From: CAJQND01 sp051010055
GTDB taxonomy: Bacteria; Pseudomonadota; Alphaproteobacteria; Rhizobiales; CAJQND01
DNA: 9,161 nt
Direction: 5' to 3'
Assembly: GCA_051010055.1 (NCBI GenBank)
Contig: JBPCVY010000015.1
Coordinates: forward strand, 1-9,161
Shown one piece after another: positions 5,862 to 9,161 of this stretch (positions within the stretch are counted from its first letter, which is position 1; the number at the start of each line of letters is the position of its first letter). The position numbers were made by a program, and so were the translations under genes. Under the pieces are notes generated by a model. It saw nothing but the letters and a program-made list of their open reading frames with translations, ran no database searches and was not told where the DNA came from.

Positions 5862-8588
5862 GTGGGTATTACTCAGTTTCCGCTTGAAGCAAGGTTTCCA
5901 GAGTCAGTCAGTTCAGCAGATGAGTGCACCCGCTATGTGATGACATGGCTTTATGAATTGCTGGCAGAAATTGTTGAAAGCAAAAGCCCCGGTGCTGCGC
6001 AGTTTCTTGCCACAGATGCCAGCATTCCCCTGCGCCATGGCAATGACGCCATTCCCGCACTGCAGGCGATCAATGTCTGGTTCAATCTTCTGAAAATCGC
6101 AGAGGAAAACGCTTTTGCGCGCAAACGCCGCCAGTCTGACAGGGCCGCCAAGCGCAAACACCTCAAATGCACATTCGCCAATGAAATGAAACAGATTGCC
6201 GAACTGGGCAAGTCTGCTGATGACATTCGCGAAGCCGCACGCGATGGGTATGTTGGCCCAACGCTTACGGCCCATCCAACAGAAGCCAAGCGCATCAGCG
6301 TTCTGGAAATCCACAAACGCATTTCCAGGCGCCTGGAAGCAATTACCGATCCTTTTTTGTCCACAAGCGAGGTTGATCAGGCAATTGACCTTCTTGTCGC
6401 CGATATTGAGGTTTTGTGGCTCACCGGCGAACTGCGCAGAAAGCGCCCCACACCGGAAGAAGAGGTACTTTGGGGCGCGCAGTTCTTTAAGGACAGCATT
6501 ATCAAGGCTACAGCCAGCATTTCTGAGAACTATCAGCGCGCCTGGGCTGAGGTTTTTCCAGAAGATGGCGATGTGTGCGAACCACGGGTGCGCTTTCATT
6601 CCTGGATTGGGGGCGATAGGGACGGCAATCCCCATGTCACGGTGAAAACCACCAAGTTTGCGGTTGCAACATACAGAAAGACTGCAATCAAGGCGCTCCA
6701 CCGCGCCATGGTTTTTGCGGTGCGGAATCTTTCCATCAGCGATTCCATCGCAGCTGTTCCAGAGCCCTATCTGAAGAACCTGAAAGGCATCATCGCAAGT
6801 AGCGGCGATGGTGAAACTGTCGCCAAGCGCAATTCCGGTGAACGCATCCGCCAGGCGCTGCATGCGATGACACTAAGGCTGGCGCAAAATGCAGGTGAAG
6901 AAGAAGGCGTTGCGCCGTACAAGAGTGTTGCCGCTTTTATTGATGACCTGACAACCGTCGAAGAGGCGCTGGATGCTATCGGCTCTGAAAGGCTTGCCCG
7001 GCATTATGTCCATCCGATCCGCTATTGCGCTGAAACTTTTGGCTTTCGCACGGTAACCCTTGATGTCCGGCAAAACTCGGATGTGGTGACGCGAACCCTT
7101 GAGGCTGTCTGGGCGGCAGGGAATGAAAACAAACCCGTACCGGTCTTCGGTTCCACGGACTGGGCGAAGAAACTGCGCGATGAGCTGGCCGCCCCGCAAC
7201 TAGAGCTTCCAGCAGATGCCGGCTTTGGCGATGAGGCATCTGAGCTGCTCTCCCTATTGCGGCTGATGAATTCGGTTCAGGACAGTGTTGATCCGCAGGC
7301 CATCGGACCGTTCATTCTGTCTACGACCCGCTCAGCTGAAGATTTGTTCGCGGTTTACCTTCTGGCTAAATATGCAGGCTTTGTGGACGGCTCTGACGAA
7401 AACCAGACCATTCCGCTCAACGTGGTGCCGCTGTTTGAGACAATTGACGATTTGCGCGCTGCGCCCGAGATACTTCAGAACCTTCTTTCAAACCCGGTTG
7501 TCCGGCGCTCCGTGGAGGCCGCAGGCGGGCGGATTGAAGTCATGCTGGGCTATTCGGACTCAAACAAGGATGATGGCTTTTTCTTCTCCTCCTGGGAGCT
7601 CAACAAAGCGCAAAAGGCAATCACCGCAGCAGTAAGCAGCGCCGGGTTCGAGGCAAGCTTCTTCCACGGCCGTGGCGGCTCTGTCAGCCGTGGCGGCGCC
7701 CCCACGGGCCGCGCAATTGCCGCGCAGCCGGCAGGAACCATTCGCGGAAGCTTCCGCACGACCGAACAGGGCGAAGTTGTTTCGACAAAATATGCAGATG
7801 CAGGCATGGCGCGTTATCAGCTCGAACTGCTGACCTCCTCGGTTCTTGCCCACAAGCTTAAATCTGAACAAGAGCCGGAGCTGCGCCATAACGCGGCATT
7901 TGATGAGGCAATGGAGGCCCTTTCGAACACCTCAATGGGCCATTACCAGGCGTTGCTCAACAAACCGGGCTTTCTTGAATATTTCCGCCAGGCAAGTCCG
8001 GTGGAAGAGCTTGCCCGCCTGAAGATGGGCTCGCGCCCGGCGCGCCGTTTTGGGGCAGATTCCCTATCGGATTTGCGTGCGATTCCCTGGGTCTTCGCCT
8101 GGTCGCAAAACCGCCACATGATCTCAAGCTGGTACGGTTTCGGCACGGCAATCGAGACCTTGCGCGAAACCCACGGAAAAGTTGGTGAGCAGATGCTTGC
8201 GGACATGTTCGACCAATCGCGCTTGTTCCGCCTGATTGTCGATGAAGTTGAGAAATCGCTTTATCACACCGATCCCAAGATTGCGCGCAACTACGCCTCT
8301 CTGGTCGAAAATAATGCTGCCCGTGATGCGTTCTGGGGCGAGTTCTCAGCAGAGTATGAGCGCTGCTGCAACGCGGTTTTCTGGCTTACCGGGCAAAGCG
8401 GCCTTGCTATCCGCTTCCCGGCCTTCCGCAGCAGCTTCTTGCGTAACGCACCGCTTCTTGCCCGCACCCACGAACTGCAGGTGCATCTGTTGCACGAGTT
8501 GCACAGCCAGCCCAACAAGGCCGTCAGCGCGGTGCCGCTGCTACAGACCATGAACTGCATTTCAACAGGACTTGGCTGGACCGGCTAG
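5862..8588 (+). CDS. ppc: phosphoenolpyruvate carboxylase, serine-cycle type
   Basis: This intact 908-residue enzyme adds bicarbonate to PEP to form oxaloacetate, the anaplerotic and serine-cycle CO2-fixing step. Signature regions in order are GPTLTAHPTEAKR (132-144, catalytic H138), SWIGGDRDGNPHV (247-259), FGFRTVTLDVRQNS (393-406), GYSDSNKDDG (563-572), FHGRGGSVSRGG (601-612), TEQGEV (634-639), GSRPARR (723-729) and LRAIPWVFAWSQNR (738-751). It ends TGLGWTG, where the common bacterial enzymes end in an NTG tripeptide after Gln or Arg. The methylotroph serine-cycle PEPC is known to be a divergent, metabolite-insensitive form, and this end fits that group. The GTG start at 5862 lies 2 nt after the hprA stop with only a weak AAGG upstream, so translation probably depends on ribosomes finishing hprA. 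ATG at 5940 (codon 27) is a weaker alternative. Confidence 0.93.
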   Translation: MGITQFPLEARFPESVSSADECTRYVMTWLYELLAEIVESKSPGAAQFLATDASIPLRHGNDAIPALQAINVWFNLLKIAEENAFARKRRQSDRAAKRKHLKCTFANEMKQIAELGKSADDIREAARDGYVGPTLTAHPTEAKRISVLEIHKRISRRLEAITDPFLSTSEVDQAIDLLVADIEVLWLTGELRRKRPTPEEEVLWGAQFFKDSIIKATASISENYQRAWAEVFPEDGDVCEPRVRFHSWIGGDRDGNPHVTVKTTKFAVATYRKTAIKALHRAMVFAVRNLSISDSIAAVPEPYLKNLKGIIASSGDGETVAKRNSGERIRQALHAMTLRLAQNAGEEEGVAPYKSVAAFIDDLTTVEEALDAIGSERLARHYVHPIRYCAETFGFRTVTLDVRQNSDVVTRTLEAVWAAGNENKPVPVFGSTDWAKKLRDELAAPQLELPADAGFGDEASELLSLLRLMNSVQDSVDPQAIGPFILSTTRSAEDLFAVYLLAKYAGFVDGSDENQTIPLNVVPLFETIDDLRAAPEILQNLLSNPVVRRSVEAAGGRIEVMLGYSDSNKDDGFFFSSWELNKAQKAITAAVSSAGFEASFFHGRGGSVSRGGAPTGRAIAAQPAGTIRGSFRTTEQGEVVSTKYADAGMARYQLELLTSSVLAHKLKSEQEPELRHNAAFDEAMEALSNTSMGHYQALLNKPGFLEYFRQASPVEELARLKMGSRPARRFGADSLSDLRAIPWVFAWSQNRHMISSWYGFGTAIETLRETHGKVGEQMLADMFDQSRLFRLIVDEVEKSLYHTDPKIARNYASLVENNAARDAFWGEFSAEYERCCNAVFWLTGQSGLAIRFPAFRSSFLRNAPLLARTHELQVHLLHELHSQPNKAVSAVPLLQTMNCISTGLGWTG

Positions 8589-8606
8589 GGTTCTATTGGC
8601 TAGCAT

Positions 8607-8640
8607 CGCCTCCAGGCTGAGCGAATTTCAACTGGAGGCG
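8607..8640 (+). promoter_or_regulatory. 9-bp hairpin enclosing the ribosome binding site of the deacetylase gene
   Basis: CGCCTCCAG at 8607-8615 pairs perfectly with CTGGAGGCG at 8632-8640, leaving a 16-nt loop. The 3' arm contains GGAGG (8634-8638), the Shine-Dalgarno for ATG at 8645. If it forms in RNA the hairpin would hide the ribosome binding site. It is a poor intrinsic terminator because the next T run (8652-8657) begins 11 nt beyond the stem and inside the gene. It fills most of the 56-bp gap after ppc. Confidence 0.5.
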
Positions 8641-8644
8641 GTAT

Positions 8645-9161
8645 ATGCGGGCCTTTTTTCATCCAGACCAAAGTCTGCATGATCCTAAGCAATTCATGCG
8701 GGTCGGTAAAATAAGCGATCCGCAAGACGTGCCTGCGCGCACGGAAAAACTCCTGAAAGGCCTTGCCGCGGCCGCAGTAACTGTGGAAGCGCCTGAAGAT
8801 GCCGGCCTTGAGCCGGTGCGGAAAGTCCACAACCCAGGTTATCTTGAGTTTCTGGAAACGGCCTACGGAAGATGGCGCATGATTGAGAGCGCGGGCCCGG
8901 AAGTGTTGCCGAATGTCTCCCCTTACTGGAACGGTAGCCCGGACCATGATTTCCGGCAGGCTTGCAGGCCAAATTCAATTGTCGCGCAGGCCGGATTTTA
9001 CCTGGGCGATCTGGCCGTACCGATCGGCGAAAACACCTGGCGCTCATGCATTAAATCTACCCACAGCGCCGTGGCGGCGGCAAATGCAGTGATTGCAGGC
9101 GATAGATTTGCTTACGCTTTGTGCCGGCCGTCGGGCCATCATGCCCGCGCAGACAGGGCAT
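8645..9161 (+). CDS. histone deacetylase-family protein / acetylpolyamine amidohydrolase (5' part, runs off the window)
   Basis: The frame from ATG at 8645 stays open to the end of the window (172 codons, no stop). It begins MRAFFHPDQSLHDPKQFM, contains VRKVHNPGYLEFLETAYGRW (58-77), and reaches YALCRPSGHHARADRA, whose paired histidines (165-166) are the conserved catalytic pair of the arginase-fold zinc deacetylases. The opening HPDQSLHDP and the RPxGHHA block point to the bacterial acetylpolyamine amidohydrolase branch, which removes acetyl groups from acetylated polyamines or related amides. The zinc ligands lie further downstream and cannot be checked. The strong GGAGG 6 nt before the ATG fixes the start. 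It follows ppc on the same strand but has no obvious serine-cycle role, so it may be a separately controlled gene. Confidence 0.78.
   Translation, partial: MRAFFHPDQSLHDPKQFMRVGKISDPQDVPARTEKLLKGLAAAAVTVEAPEDAGLEPVRKVHNPGYLEFLETAYGRWRMIESAGPEVLPNVSPYWNGSPDHDFRQACRPNSIVAQAGFYLGDLAVPIGENTWRSCIKSTHSAVAAANAVIAGDRFAYALCRPSGHHARADRA

Noticed and set aside
5913..6863. A 316-residue open frame on the - strand
   Set aside because: It lies entirely antisense to conserved parts of ppc, including the TAHPT and GGDRDGNP motifs, and shows no recognisable domain.
8607..8657. Rho-independent terminator after ppc
   Set aside because: The stem is good, but no T run follows it directly. The TTTTTT at 8652-8657 encodes two Phe codons of the next gene.
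1..9161. CRISPR arrays, tRNA or rRNA genes, insertion sequences, phage genes
   Set aside because: No repeat-spacer pattern, tRNA-like or rRNA-like stretch, transposase, terminal inverted repeat or integrase was seen on either strand.

Overview
The window reads as one-carbon (methylotrophy) DNA from an alphaproteobacterium, probably Hyphomicrobiales-like or a related methylamine user. The support is the gene set (N-methylglutamate synthase, malyl-CoA lyase, malate thiokinase, hydroxypyruvate reductase and PEP carboxylase, all typical of serine-cycle methylotrophs), moderate-to-high GC, and protein similarity to that group recalled from memory. No database search was possible, so the taxonomic call is inference.

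Layout. At 1-1385 on the + strand are the last codons of an upstream gene and an intact mgsC-type FMN glutamate-synthase-domain gene (methylamine assimilation through N-methylglutamate). At 1389-2366 on the - strand, convergent with mgsC, is a malyl-CoA lyase gene (mcl) with a premature TAA. An 85-bp AT-rich gap follows. Next is the C-terminal HTH half of a LuxR-family regulator on the - strand (2452 to about 2790), whose N-terminal half is missing because mtkA begins there. From 2791 to 8588 on the + strand lies mtkA-mtkB-hprA-ppc. After a 56-bp gap holding a perfect 9-bp hairpin, a histone-deacetylase/acetylpolyamine-amidohydrolase-family gene starts at 8645 and runs off the end.

Working together, the genes would carry the C3-C4 half of the serine cycle. 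HprA reduces hydroxypyruvate to glycerate, Ppc carboxylates PEP to oxaloacetate, MtkAB activates malate to malyl-CoA, and Mcl splits it to glyoxylate and acetyl-CoA. MgsABC would feed in methylamine.

The striking point is that the pathway looks freshly broken. mcl (TAA at 1491-1493), mtkA (TAA at 3634-3636) and hprA (frameshift near 5046-5056 plus TAA at 5113-5115) are all interrupted. The protein sequence beyond every lesion is still well conserved, and mgsC, mtkB and the 908-codon ppc are intact. TAA also ends mgsC, mtkB and hprA in normal positions, so codon reassignment is not a good explanation. Recent decay of the cluster, or an error-bearing assembly, are the two leading readings.
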